Assembly (NCBI RefSeq): GCF_009601685.2
Contig: NZ_CP045701.2
Span: 1,674,001-1,738,000, forward strand
DNA: 64,000 nucleotides
Origin: Pseudomonas brassicacearum
Lineage (GTDB): Bacteria > Pseudomonadota > Gammaproteobacteria > Pseudomonadales > Pseudomonadaceae
Direction: 5' to 3'
Below the pieces are notes generated by a model that saw only the letters and a program-made list of their open reading frames with translations, did no database searches and was not told the origin of the DNA. Numbering within the stretch: position 1 is the stretch's first letter; every line of letters begins with the position of its first letter. Below are positions 44,901 to 53,445 of the stretch, in pieces. The translations under genes were made by a program, and so were the position numbers.

Positions 44901-47900
44901 GGCAACACCCTGACCATCACCGGCTACGACGCCAGCACGGGCGTGGTCAGCTACAGCTACACCTTGCTGGACAATGAAACCCATCCAAACGCCAACGGCG
45001 CCAACAGCCTCAGCGAGCAATTTGCGGTCATTGTCACCGACGATAACGGCACCACCGCTAACGGCAACCTGGACGTGAACATCGTCGATGACTTGCCGAC
45101 CGCTCACGCTGATTCCGCCTCGGTGGATGAGGGCGGGACGGTCAGTGGCAACGTCCTGAACAACGACGAAGGCGGTGCCGACGGGCCGGCCGCGAGTGGT
45201 GCCGTGATCGGCGTGCGCGCTGGCGACGACACCTCGACCCCGGCGATTGGCGGCTTGAATACCCAGATCAACGGCACCTACGGCTACCTGACCCTGGACG
45301 CCAACGGCAACGCCGTCTATCACAGCAACCCCAACACCGTCAGTGCCCCAGGCGCGACCGATGTGTTCACCTACACCGTGCGCGATGCCGACGGTGACGA
45401 AAGCACCACCACCATCACCATCGATGTTGATGAAAGCTGCATCGTTGCTACGTCGGACCACGAAATCAGCGTCTACGAAAAAGCCCTCGACCTGACCCAG
45501 GACGGCCAGGACCTGGCCCCTGGCACCGTCACCGGCAGCGACCCGAGCGCCACCAGCGAAACCGCCAGCGGCAGCCTTGTCGGCTCGGTCACCGGCGCCA
45601 TCGGTGCCGTGACCTTCACCTTGGTGGGCAACGCCACCGGCGCCTACGGCCAACTGTCACTCCAACCTGATGGTTCCTACACCTACACCCTGACCTCGCC
45701 CGCCACGACCACGCCCCAGGCCAACGATGGCCCGAACGTGCTGAGCGAAAGCTTTACCTATCAGGCCACGGACTCGTTGGGCAACACGGTCACCAGCACC
45801 ATCGTCATCGACATCGTCGACGACGTGCCCAACGCCCATGCCGATTTCGCCTCGGTGCTGGAGGGCGGCACAATCAACGGCAATGTGCTGGACAACGACG
45901 TGCTGGGCGCGGACGGTGGCATGGTGATCGGTGTGCGCGCCGGCAATGATACGTCAACCTCCGCAGTCGGTGGCCTCAACAACCAGATCAACGGCACCTA
46001 CGGCTACCTGACCCTGGACGCCAACGGCAACGCCGTCTATCACAGCAACCCCAACACCGTCAGTGCCCCAGGCGCGACCGATGTGTTCACCTACACCGTG
46101 CGCGATGCCGACGGTGACGAAAGCACCACCACCATCACCATCGATGTTGATGAAAGCTGCATCGTTGCTACGTCGGACCACGAAATCAGCGTCTACGAAA
46201 AAGCCCTCGACCTGACCCAGGACGGCCAGGACCTGGCCCCTGGCACCGTCACCGGCAGCGACCCGAATGCCACCAGCGAAACCGCCAGTGGCAGCCTCAT
46301 CGGTTCGGTCAGCGGTGCCGTGGGCACATTGACCTTCGCGCTGGTGGGCAACGCCACCGGCGCCTACGGCCAACTGTCACTCCAACCTGATGGTTCCTAC
46401 ACCTACACCCTGACCTCGCCCGCCACGACCACGCCCCAGGCCAACGATGGCCCGAACGTGCTGAGCGAAAGCTTTACCTATCAGGCCACGGACTCGTTGG
46501 GCAACACGGTCACCAGCACCATCGTCATCGACATCGTCGACGACGTGCCCAACGCCCATGCCGATTTCGCCTCGGTGCTGGAGGGCGGCACGGTCAACGG
46601 CAATGTGCTGGACAACGACGTGCTGGGCGCGGACGGTGGCATGGTGATCGGTGTGCGCGCCGGCAATGACACGTCAACCTCCGCAGTCGGTGGCCTCAAC
46701 AACCAGATCAACGGCACCTACGGCTACCTGACCCTGGACGCCAACGGCAACGCCGTCTACCACAGCAACCCCGACTCTGTCGGCACCCCAGGCGCGACCG
46801 ATGTGTTCACCTACACCGTGCGCGATGCCGACGGTGACGAAAGCACCACCACCATCAGCATTGACGTGCACAACAGCTGCCTCATCGCAGAAACCGACCA
46901 CGACATAACGGTCTACGAAAAAGCCCTCGACCTGACCCAGGACGGGCAGGACCTGGCCCCTGGCAGCGTCACCGGCAGCGACCCGAGCGCCACCAGCGAA
47001 ACCGCCAGCGGCACTTTGGTCGGTTCAGTCAGCGGTGCCACTGGCGCCATCACCTTCACCCTGGTAGGCAACGCCAACGGCGCCTACGGTCAACTGTCGC
47101 TCCAGCCTGATGGTTCGTACACCTACACCCTGACCTCGCCAGCCACGACCACGCCCCAGGCCAACGATGGCCCGAACGCGCTGAGCGAAAGCTTCACCTA
47201 CCAGGCCACGGATTCCCTGGGCAACAGCACCACCGGCAGCCTGGTGGTCAGCATCGTCGATGATGTACCAAAGGCCGTTGCGTCCGAGCGTTCGGTCACG
47301 GCGGTGCAGATCGACTCGAACCTGCTGATCGTGCTCGACGTGTCCGGCAGCATGGCCGATGACTCCGGTGTGCCAGGGCTTTCGCGGTTGGACCTGGCGA
47401 AACAGGCAATCAGCGCCTTGCTCGATAAATACGATGACCTGGGGGATGTGAAAGTCCAGCTCGTGACGTTCAGCAGCAGTGCCACCGACCAGACGTCGGT
47501 GTGGGTCGACGTGGCGACTGCCAAGTCGCTTCTCTCAAGCCTGTCGGCGGGTGGCGGGACCAACTACGATGCGGCGGTGGCGGCGGCCAAGACGGCGTTC
47601 GTCACGTCCGGGCAACTGACCGGGGCGCAGAACATCGGCTACTTCTTCTCCGATGGCAAACCCACCTCGGGCCAGGAAACCGGTGCGGCAGATGAAGCCG
47701 CATGGAAAGCCTTCCTCGACGCCAATGGCATCAAGAACTACGCCATCGGCCTGGGCAGCGGCGTCAGCAACGCCCACCTCGACCCGCTGGCCTACGACGG
47801 CAGCGCCCACACCAACACCAATGCGGTAGTGGTCACCGACCTGAACCAGCTCAATTCGGTGCTCTCCGGCACCGTGCAAGGCGCGCCGGTCACTGGCAAC

Positions 47901-49730
47901 CTGCTGGGCGAGGGGGGCTCGTTCGGCGCCGATGGCGGGTTTGTCAAAAGCCTGGTGGTCGATGGGACCACGTACAGCTATGACCCGACGGCCAACGGTG
48001 GCCAGGGTGCCCTGAGCGCCAGCGGCGGGGTCAACCACGGCAGTTTCAATACGACCACCAACACGCTGAGCATTGCCACCGCCCACGACGGTACCCTGGT
48101 GGTCAACCTCGATACCGGTGCGTTCAGCTATACCTCCCAGACCGCCACCAGCACATTGATCACCGAAAACATCGGCTACACCATCAGTGACAACGATGGC
48201 GACCTGGCCAGTTCCAACCTGGTGATCAACGTCGTGCCCAACAGCCCGCCCGTGGCGATGGACGACAACATCATCACCAACGTGCTGTCAGGCAACATCG
48301 TGGTACCGGGCGAATTGCTGCTGGGCAACGACAGCGACGCCAACGGCGATCCGCTCACGGCCTCACCCACCAGTTTCAATACCGGTTGGACCGCCAAAGG
48401 CGGGGACTTCACTGGCAGCACCGGCACGGTCAGCTTCACCGGTAACAACGTGCAGTCGATCAACCTCAATCGCAGCGCCTTCGTCGCCAATGCCGCGAGC
48501 ATGACGGCGGTGCTGGTGGTCAGCGGTGCGCTGGGTGCGGTTTCCAACAATAATGTCAACGATGAAGACCGCCTCAACATCAGTCTCAAGCAGGGTGAAA
48601 CCCTGACCTTGGACCATAACCTGGCGGGCGGTCGTATCACCCTCGAGTACTCTCTCAATGGCGGGCCTTTCATTGCGATCAGCGACGGCGCTTCGTTCAC
48701 TGCCGCGGCGGATGGCAACTACCAGATCCACGTCACCAACATCGCCAATGGCAGCGGTGGCAACCCCAACGGCGCGGAAAACTATCAACTGACCATGACC
48801 GTCAATTACGCAGGCGCCCAGGACAGCACGCCGGATTATCATGGCAGCTACACCGTCAGCGACAACCATGGCGGTAGCGACAGCGCGGCGGTGGGCATCA
48901 GCTACCAGGCGGGCCATACGCTGACGGGCACCACCGGGGACGATGTGTTGATCGCCGGCGACGGTGACAACACCCTTAATGCGGGCGACGGCAACGACAT
49001 ACTCAGCGCTGGCTCGGGCAACAACACCCTGCACGGCGGGGCAGGCAATGACTTGCTCTACAGCGGCACGGGCAACGACTTGCTCGACGGGGGAGCGGGT
49101 AACGACACGGCGAGCTATGCCCACGCGACCGCCGGGGTCACGGTGAACCTGGGACTGTTGGCGGCGCAGAACACCGTAGGCGCCGGCACCGATACCCTGA
49201 CCGGCATCGAAAACCTGGTCGGCTCGAACTTCAACGATACCCTCACCGGTGACGGCGCCAGCAACCGCATCAACGGCGGATTGGGCCATGACGTGCTCAA
49301 TGGCGGTGGCGGCGATGACCTGCTGATCGGCGGCCTGGGCAACAACACGCTCACTGGCGGCAGCGGTGCCGATACCTTCCAATGGCAGGCAGGCAACAGC
49401 GGCCACGACGTGATCACCGACTTCACCCCCGGCCTCGATAAACTCGACCTGTCCCAACTGTTGCTAGGGGAGAACGGCAGTGCGGCATCGCTGGACGACT
49501 ACCTGCACTTCTCCGTTACCGGCAGCGGTGCATCGCTTGTGACCAGCATCGACGTCAGTGCCATTGCCGGTGCTACACCGAACCAGACCATCGACCTGGC
49601 CGGCATCAACCTAGCCAGTCATTACGGCGTTACCCCGGGAGCGGACGGGATGATCGCGGGCGGGGCGGATACCGCGACCATCATCAACGGAATGCTCAAC
49701 GATCATTCCTTGAAGGTGGACACCGTGTGA
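41901..49730 (+). CDS. LapA/MapA-class giant RTX adhesin with retention module
   Basis: 2,609 residues from ATG 41901 (GGAGG 8 bp upstream). Residues 1-~120 form a retention module (VGQVFAEAAGG, LVEGDRLYAGEHL) ending in TAAG at 115-118, the di-alanine site cut by LapG in LapA. Next are long Ig/VCBS-like repeats: three units of exactly 246 residues, then three of about 240. A vWA domain (about 1805-1995) has the MIDAS start DVSGSM at 1813. RTX calcium repeats (GGAGND type, about 2342-2493) and a type I secretion tail complete it. It anchors in the outer membrane and mediates biofilm adhesion until released. lapD and lapG are not in the window. Confidence 0.93.
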   Translation: MAALIGIVSKVVGQVFAEAAGGLRRPLVEGDRLYAGEHLVTGAEGAVAVHMQNGQTLTLGRESNLTLTPQLLANHAPHVDTPDTAAPSDAQLTDVQKLQQAIAAGADPTQTGEATAAGPEGGNPSGVGGGHGFVLLEEVGGEVDPQIGFPTAGFNGIPELPQLRLAGDPDNTGDNAIVPPVTPDNPVTLDGVNVEGGELTTNEANLADGSASNPSALVQSGTFMVSAPDGLNSLSIGGINVITGGVPAGFPQTITSALGNTLTITGYDPATGVISYSYTLTDNETHPAGGGANSITEQFPVVAVDTDGDTATGTLDVNITDDVPQAIDDSHANTASESLVTLTGNVLPNDHQGADRIPTGPDSGPIIGGTFTGTYGTLVLNPNGTYTYTLNTSDPQFVALHGGGSGTETFTYTLTDADGDTSTANLVLQVHNNDDPVIITGLDADGGELSLQEKNLSDGSSPDAPALTQSGTFSVTALDGVQTLSVGGINVVTGGVAAGFPQSITTALGNTLTITGYDATTGVVSYSYTLLDNEAHPNANGANSLSEQFAVIVTDDNGTTANGNLDVNIVDDLPEAVDDSNASTASETNLTLTGSVLTNDTQGADPVASGPITPGTFTGTYGTLVLNADGSYTYTLNTSDPQFVALHGGGSGTETFTYTLTDADGDTSTANLVLQVHNNDDPVIITGLDAEGGELSLQEKNLSDGSSPDAPALTQSGTFSVTALDGVQTLSVGGINVVTGGVAAGFPQSITTALGNTLTITGYDATTGMVSYSYTLLDNEAHPNANGANSLSEQFAVVVTDDNGTTANGNLDVNIVDDLPEAVDDSNASTASETNLTLTGSVLTNDTQGADPVASGPITPGTFTGTYGTLVLNADGSYTYTLNTADTDFKGLHGGGNGSETFTYTLTDADGDTSTANLVLQVHNNDDPVIITGLDAEGGELSLQEKNLSDGSSPDAPALTQSGTFSVTALDGVQTLSVGGINVVTGGVAAGFPQSITTALGNTLTITGYDASTGVVSYSYTLLDNETHPNANGANSLSEQFAVIVTDDNGTTANGNLDVNIVDDLPTAHADSASVDEGGTVSGNVLNNDEGGADGPAASGAVIGVRAGDDTSTPAIGGLNTQINGTYGYLTLDANGNAVYHSNPNTVSAPGATDVFTYTVRDADGDESTTTITIDVDESCIVATSDHEISVYEKALDLTQDGQDLAPGTVTGSDPSATSETASGSLVGSVTGAIGAVTFTLVGNATGAYGQLSLQPDGSYTYTLTSPATTTPQANDGPNVLSESFTYQATDSLGNTVTSTIVIDIVDDVPNAHADFASVLEGGTINGNVLDNDVLGADGGMVIGVRAGNDTSTSAVGGLNNQINGTYGYLTLDANGNAVYHSNPNTVSAPGATDVFTYTVRDADGDESTTTITIDVDESCIVATSDHEISVYEKALDLTQDGQDLAPGTVTGSDPNATSETASGSLIGSVSGAVGTLTFALVGNATGAYGQLSLQPDGSYTYTLTSPATTTPQANDGPNVLSESFTYQATDSLGNTVTSTIVIDIVDDVPNAHADFASVLEGGTVNGNVLDNDVLGADGGMVIGVRAGNDTSTSAVGGLNNQINGTYGYLTLDANGNAVYHSNPDSVGTPGATDVFTYTVRDADGDESTTTISIDVHNSCLIAETDHDITVYEKALDLTQDGQDLAPGSVTGSDPSATSETASGTLVGSVSGATGAITFTLVGNANGAYGQLSLQPDGSYTYTLTSPATTTPQANDGPNALSESFTYQATDSLGNSTTGSLVVSIVDDVPKAVASERSVTAVQIDSNLLIVLDVSGSMADDSGVPGLSRLDLAKQAISALLDKYDDLGDVKVQLVTFSSSATDQTSVWVDVATAKSLLSSLSAGGGTNYDAAVAAAKTAFVTSGQLTGAQNIGYFFSDGKPTSGQETGAADEAAWKAFLDANGIKNYAIGLGSGVSNAHLDPLAYDGSAHTNTNAVVVTDLNQLNSVLSGTVQGAPVTGNLLGEGGSFGADGGFVKSLVVDGTTYSYDPTANGGQGALSASGGVNHGSFNTTTNTLSIATAHDGTLVVNLDTGAFSYTSQTATSTLITENIGYTISDNDGDLASSNLVINVVPNSPPVAMDDNIITNVLSGNIVVPGELLLGNDSDANGDPLTASPTSFNTGWTAKGGDFTGSTGTVSFTGNNVQSINLNRSAFVANAASMTAVLVVSGALGAVSNNNVNDEDRLNISLKQGETLTLDHNLAGGRITLEYSLNGGPFIAISDGASFTAAADGNYQIHVTNIANGSGGNPNGAENYQLTMTVNYAGAQDSTPDYHGSYTVSDNHGGSDSAAVGISYQAGHTLTGTTGDDVLIAGDGDNTLNAGDGNDILSAGSGNNTLHGGAGNDLLYSGTGNDLLDGGAGNDTASYAHATAGVTVNLGLLAAQNTVGAGTDTLTGIENLVGSNFNDTLTGDGASNRINGGLGHDVLNGGGGDDLLIGGLGNNTLTGGSGADTFQWQAGNSGHDVITDFTPGLDKLDLSQLLLGENGSAASLDDYLHFSVTGSGASLVTSIDVSAIAGATPNQTIDLAGINLASHYGVTPGADGMIAGGADTATIINGMLNDHSLKVDTV
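43209..45106 (+). repeat. 738-bp near-identical tandem repeats in the adhesin gene
   Basis: Units begin at 43209, 43947 and 44685 (GTGATCATCACCGGCCTGGA); both offsets are exactly 738 bp (246 codons). The third unit diverges near 45100. Differences are few and mostly synonymous. Confidence 0.92.
45110..47279 (+). repeat. 720-bp near-identical tandem repeats in the adhesin gene
   Basis: The marker AAGCCCTCGACCTGACCCAG occurs at 45481, 46201 and 46921, exactly 720 bp apart. Units 1 and 2 share very long identical stretches, for example across 45260-45545 and 45980-46265. Confidence 0.92.
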
Positions 49731-49744
49731 GTTGAGCTGAAACG

Positions 49745-49773
49745 ACAAAACCCGGCGACGTGCCGGGTTTTGT
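49745..49773 (+). terminator. Terminator of the adhesin gene
   Basis: Perfect 12-bp stem ACAAAACCCGGC / GCCGGGTTTTGT with loop GACGT, 14 bp past the stop. It may also serve the convergent gene. Confidence 0.9.
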
Positions 49774-49832
49774 CTGCTACGGGGAGTGATACTTCACCCC
49801 CGCAAATCAAAGGCGCGTTCTTATCCATTGAG

Positions 49833-51875
49833 TCAGACGAAATGGATTATCCAGCTCAGCGAAGTCATTGTTCCGTTCAAATACTGGGCTTGCACCCGGC
49901 ACTCCTTGCGGCCCGGACCGCTTATGGTAAACGGCGCCGTCGTCCAATGGCCTTCGCTGTCCGCGACGCGTTCCACGCCGGCGGGTTGACCATCGACGAA
50001 GATGACCAGGGACATGCCGGGCAGTGCAAAGCCGCTGAAATGGGCGGCCCCGGCGGTGGTGGTGCCGCCATTGGGTACGTGTTCGCCGTTGCTGTCAATC
50101 ATTGTCAGGATACTGGGCCGCAGTCGTTGCCAGACCCAGATCGTCTTGATCTGATAGTCGTTGCCATCCCCTGATGCGGTAGCGTTCTTGATTCGGAAAT
50201 CAACCTCGGCATTCGCCGTCGCTTTCAGCGTACCCGCAAGGTTCGTCCAATTTTGGGTAAGGGGCGTTGGCGGGAACATTTCTCCTTGCGAGGTGTTTGT
50301 TTCCAGGTTGAGCGACGGTGTGGCGGGGGTCGGGGTTACGATTCGACGGGTCCTGATGGCGAACTCATAGTCCGCTCCAGCGAGGACCGCGAATGGCCGG
50401 TGCAAAATGATGCCGTGGCTGTTGTTGGTATACGTCATGTTTTGCAACAGCCACCCGTCTGCTGGGTCATTCACGCGCACCAGGTCCCTACCGTCACTCG
50501 CAGCAGGACCTTTTGCCCAGTTATCGTAGTCGGCGGCGAATGTCGATTGATAATTCAGAGCCTGGTAAACAACCAATGGCCAGGAATTTGAAGAGGTTCC
50601 CGTTCCTGCGTATCGCGCCGTCAAGGCAATACTGCCCGCCCTCAAAGGCGTACTGGTTACACATCGCCAGACGCCGGCGGCATCGCTGCGTGTAGTACCC
50701 ACCGGCGTGGCCCCCTCGAAAAGGTCCACATTGGTGGATGGAGTTCCTTTCCCGTGCACCACCACCTGCCGATACGGCGTGCTTGAAATCTGAGGAATGT
50801 CATTGCCATTACCATCCTCCACCCGATCGATCCGCAGCTCGACGTTCGCGCTTTGTACGGTGAAACGCCAGGCGTTGGAGGTCAATCCTTCGCCATACTT
50901 GGCGACTGCCGTGAAACTGAGTAACCCGATCGGCAGTCCGGTAGCCGTATAGGTCCAGGTGCCGGTGGGACTGGCAGTGATGGTTCCCAAGGGCGTCTGA
51001 TCGCGGAAAAAATCCATTGCCCCGCTCGGTTGCGCGGTGCCGGTGAAGGCGACGGTGGTATCGGTGGTGATGCCGTCGTTTTCGATGGGCCCGTTGGCAC
51101 CTGCCGCTGCGCTGATGATCGGTTTTGAGACGGTGTCGAGGTGAATATCAAGATAATGGGTCTCCGACTGATTGGAGTTCCCCAACTGGTCCGTCACCCT
51201 GAATTGGAGCGCTGTATACGGGTCGTTACCGGCCTGTAGGAAGGTCTCGGTAAACAGTGTGCGCGTCACCGGTATCGAACCCGCCGGCACTTCAAATGGA
51301 ACGTTCACATCGCCCAATAAGAAGTTGATGCGGTCATGGTTTCGCCGATTTGAGTAGGTGAAACCGAACTCCACACCTTGAGCTGCCCGCTCGGCACTGA
51401 CTCCGTCCGTAATGACATCCGGCGGGATCACCAGATTCAGCCCTTGGGGTGCAGGCTCACCGGGTGCCCTCAGGTGATACAGCACTGTCAGGTCCCTCGA
51501 AGTTTCGCCGTTTTGACTGGGGCGGCTCACCTTGTAATACAACCGATTCACACCATTCAGTAACCGCCCATGGGGTACATGCAACTCCATGCGCAGTTGT
51601 TCCTCCCCGGGTCCCACGTTCTTGCCATCCACGGGGAACGGATCGTCATTGATGTACAAATCAGCTCGATCATCCACAGCCATCGTCCAGGAACGTCGCT
51701 GCAGCTCGGTCCATGGATCGATCAGGCATCTCAGGCCGCGAGGTTGATCGTCGTAGAGACTTTTGGGTATGCCACCTGCCGCGATACCGGCCGGTTGCAC
51801 GGGCGTCACCCAACCCAAAATGATCACGGGGTATAAATCGAACAGTTCGTTCAGAGTGGAGGATTGGATGTCCAT
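49833..51875 (-). CDS. Ig-like-repeat protein of unknown role
   Basis: 680 residues. No signal peptide is visible at the start (MDIQSSTLNELFDLYPVIIL). AGGAAAACAAC precedes the ATG. At least three bacterial Ig-like modules can be seen, each with the pattern of a polar turn, G-T/S-W-x-x-x (SPTGTWTYTATGLP, DAAGVWRCVTSTPL, DSEGHWTTAPFTI) and an ending S-N-A/S-W or S-L-S-W. A jelly-roll-like segment lies between them (about 440-580). The family role is unknown to me. It is convergent with the adhesin and has no obvious type I tail. Base composition is lower in GC than its neighbours, so it may be an accessory gene. Confidence 0.7.
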   Translation of the reverse strand: MDIQSSTLNELFDLYPVIILGWVTPVQPAGIAAGGIPKSLYDDQPRGLRCLIDPWTELQRRSWTMAVDDRADLYINDDPFPVDGKNVGPGEEQLRMELHVPHGRLLNGVNRLYYKVSRPSQNGETSRDLTVLYHLRAPGEPAPQGLNLVIPPDVITDGVSAERAAQGVEFGFTYSNRRNHDRINFLLGDVNVPFEVPAGSIPVTRTLFTETFLQAGNDPYTALQFRVTDQLGNSNQSETHYLDIHLDTVSKPIISAAAGANGPIENDGITTDTTVAFTGTAQPSGAMDFFRDQTPLGTITASPTGTWTYTATGLPIGLLSFTAVAKYGEGLTSNAWRFTVQSANVELRIDRVEDGNGNDIPQISSTPYRQVVVHGKGTPSTNVDLFEGATPVGTTRSDAAGVWRCVTSTPLRAGSIALTARYAGTGTSSNSWPLVVYQALNYQSTFAADYDNWAKGPAASDGRDLVRVNDPADGWLLQNMTYTNNSHGIILHRPFAVLAGADYEFAIRTRRIVTPTPATPSLNLETNTSQGEMFPPTPLTQNWTNLAGTLKATANAEVDFRIKNATASGDGNDYQIKTIWVWQRLRPSILTMIDSNGEHVPNGGTTTAGAAHFSGFALPGMSLVIFVDGQPAGVERVADSEGHWTTAPFTISGPGRKECRVQAQYLNGTMTSLSWIIHFV

Positions 51876-52028
51876 GTTGTTTTCCTGATAGGGGCGCGCG
51901 CGGGCTTCCAGCGTCAGGAGTAATCAGACATCTGGTTGGAAGGTTTGGCTACTGTCAGGATTGACAGGTGCGGGGGTGGCTTGGACGAACGGTTGGGCCA
52001 GCGAGGGGGGGCGAATAGAAATGGTTTT

Positions 52029-52424
52029 TCAGGATCTATGCAGGGTCTTCTGCCTGAGGATATAGATCGTCACCAGCACCGCACTGGTGAGCATGAACCC
52101 CCGCGCCCACGGCAGGGGCACCAGGTAGCAGGAAAAGAGGATGCTCACCCACATCAGCCCGATGGCGTAGACCTTGCCTTTGAGCGGAATACCGTTGCCG
52201 CTGAGGTAGTCGCTGATCCAAGGGCCGAGGCGGGGATGACTCACCAGCCAGCGGTAGAAGCGCGGCGAGCTGCGGGCGAAACAGGCCGCCGCCAGCAGCA
52301 GGAAAGGGGTGGTTGGCAGTACGGGGACGAAGATGCCGATGACCCCCAGCGCTACGCTCAGCCAGCCAATGGCCAACAGAACGTAACGCAGGATCAGCGG
52401 GCGAGTGCCAACTGGCGAGGGCAC
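52029..52424 (-). CDS. YbaN/DUF454-family inner-membrane protein
   Basis: 131 residues if started at GTG 52424, which lies 8 bp after the stop of the upstream gene; a longer frame to 52484 overlaps that gene. The family motif GWLSVALGVIGIFVPVLPTTPFLLLAAACFARSSPRFYRWL spans two helices and a conserved loop. A third hydrophobic part lies at the C-terminus, with the basic end LRQKTLHRS. The function of the family is not established. It is co-oriented and closely coupled with the YgfB-type gene. Confidence 0.8.
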   Translation of the reverse strand: MPSPVGTRPLILRYVLLAIGWLSVALGVIGIFVPVLPTTPFLLLAAACFARSSPRFYRWLVSHPRLGPWISDYLSGNGIPLKGKVYAIGLMWVSILFSCYLVPLPWARGFMLTSAVLVTIYILRQKTLHRS

Positions 52425-52432
52425 CCGGTCAC

Positions 52433-53020
52433 TCAGTGGTGGCGAGGCTTGAGGATCGCCGGTTTTTCGTCCGGTGCGTTGCACAGCAGGTACAAGGCGG
52501 TAAGGGCTTCGGGGATCTGGACGATCATGTCGTCCATCAGGTTGGCGTCGGCGGCGATGTCAGAAAATTCCGGTTGCTCGTCGAACAGGCCGGAACCGAC
52601 CATGATCGGCAGCAGCATTTCGCTGACTTCCTCTTCGGCGGTTTCGAACCAGGCGGCTTCGCGCAGGAACACGCCTTCCATGAAGCCGATGCACCAGCCA
52701 CGCAATTCCGAATCGTCCGGGTCATCGCCCAGGTCCAGGTCGCATGGCAGTTCGAATTCTTCGTCGGAAGCCAGTTGGCGGGCGATGTGGGCCTTGAGGC
52801 CGACCAGCGTGGCTTCGATTTCGGCACGCTGGGCTTCGTCGCTGTAATGCGGCTCTTCGGCAAACAGGGCATCGATCCACTCACGGTCCGGCACCGTTTC
52901 TGCGCAGATGGACAGGGCGGTCAGATAGCCGTGAGCGGCCACGTAGTCCAGCGCCTCTTCGTGCAGCTCATCGGCGTCGAGGAAGACTTGCAGGCGGGTC
53001 AGTTGCTCAGCGAAGGACAT
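52433..53020 (-). CDS. YgfB/YecA-type (UPF0149) protein
   Basis: 195 residues, strongly acidic, with no export signal. Family features include an N-terminal helical bundle (FAEQLTRLQVFLDADELHEEALDYVAAHGYLTAL), the central LDLGDDPDDSELRGWCIGFMEGV and the C-terminal PEALTALYLLCN. UPF0149 proteins are soluble helical proteins with incompletely known roles; YgfB in P. aeruginosa has been linked to control of a beta-lactam resistance regulator. It is divergent from recQ with element copy 7 in the intergenic space, and upstream of the YbaN-type gene in one operon. Confidence 0.85.
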   Translation of the reverse strand: MSFAEQLTRLQVFLDADELHEEALDYVAAHGYLTALSICAETVPDREWIDALFAEEPHYSDEAQRAEIEATLVGLKAHIARQLASDEEFELPCDLDLGDDPDDSELRGWCIGFMEGVFLREAAWFETAEEEVSEMLLPIMVGSGLFDEQPEFSDIAADANLMDDMIVQIPEALTALYLLCNAPDEKPAILKPRHH

Positions 53021-53134
53021 TACGGGCTACCTTGGGGAATAAACAATGCGGGAATTCTAGGCCTTCTTGAGCCCCCAAGCCAGCCGCGTGGCGTATTTGC
53101 CTCTACTTGGGCGCACGAGCGGACCGCGATCCCT

Positions 53135-53243
53135 GTAGGAGCTGCCGAAGGCTGCGATCTTTTGATCTTGATCTTTCGGTTTTCGCTTGAGGCTCGATTG
53201 GCTGGGGAAAGATCGCAGCCTCGTTGCACTCGGCAGCTCCTAC
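53135..53243. repeat. GATC-tract palindromic element, copy 7
   Basis: Arms GTAGGAGCTG / CAGCTCCTAC, core with two TTGATC units, and the variant inner arm GCCGAAGGCTGCGATC. Lies in the 425-bp region between the YgfB-type gene and recQ. Confidence 0.85.
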
Positions 53244-53445
53244 AGGGCGCATGGCGTGCAATCGCCTACTTGATCACCTCCTGTCAGCAGCCACCTTTGC
53301 AACGAAGGCCTCGGGTATACTGCCGCGTTTTGTGATGCCCTGCGGCGTCCCGCCGGTTCGAAACGCGCACTTACGATTCGCCGGTGCAGCTTTTGTGGTT
53401 CTGAACCAGCCTTGCAGGGATGTTTCGGTGATTTTTGGAGTTTCT

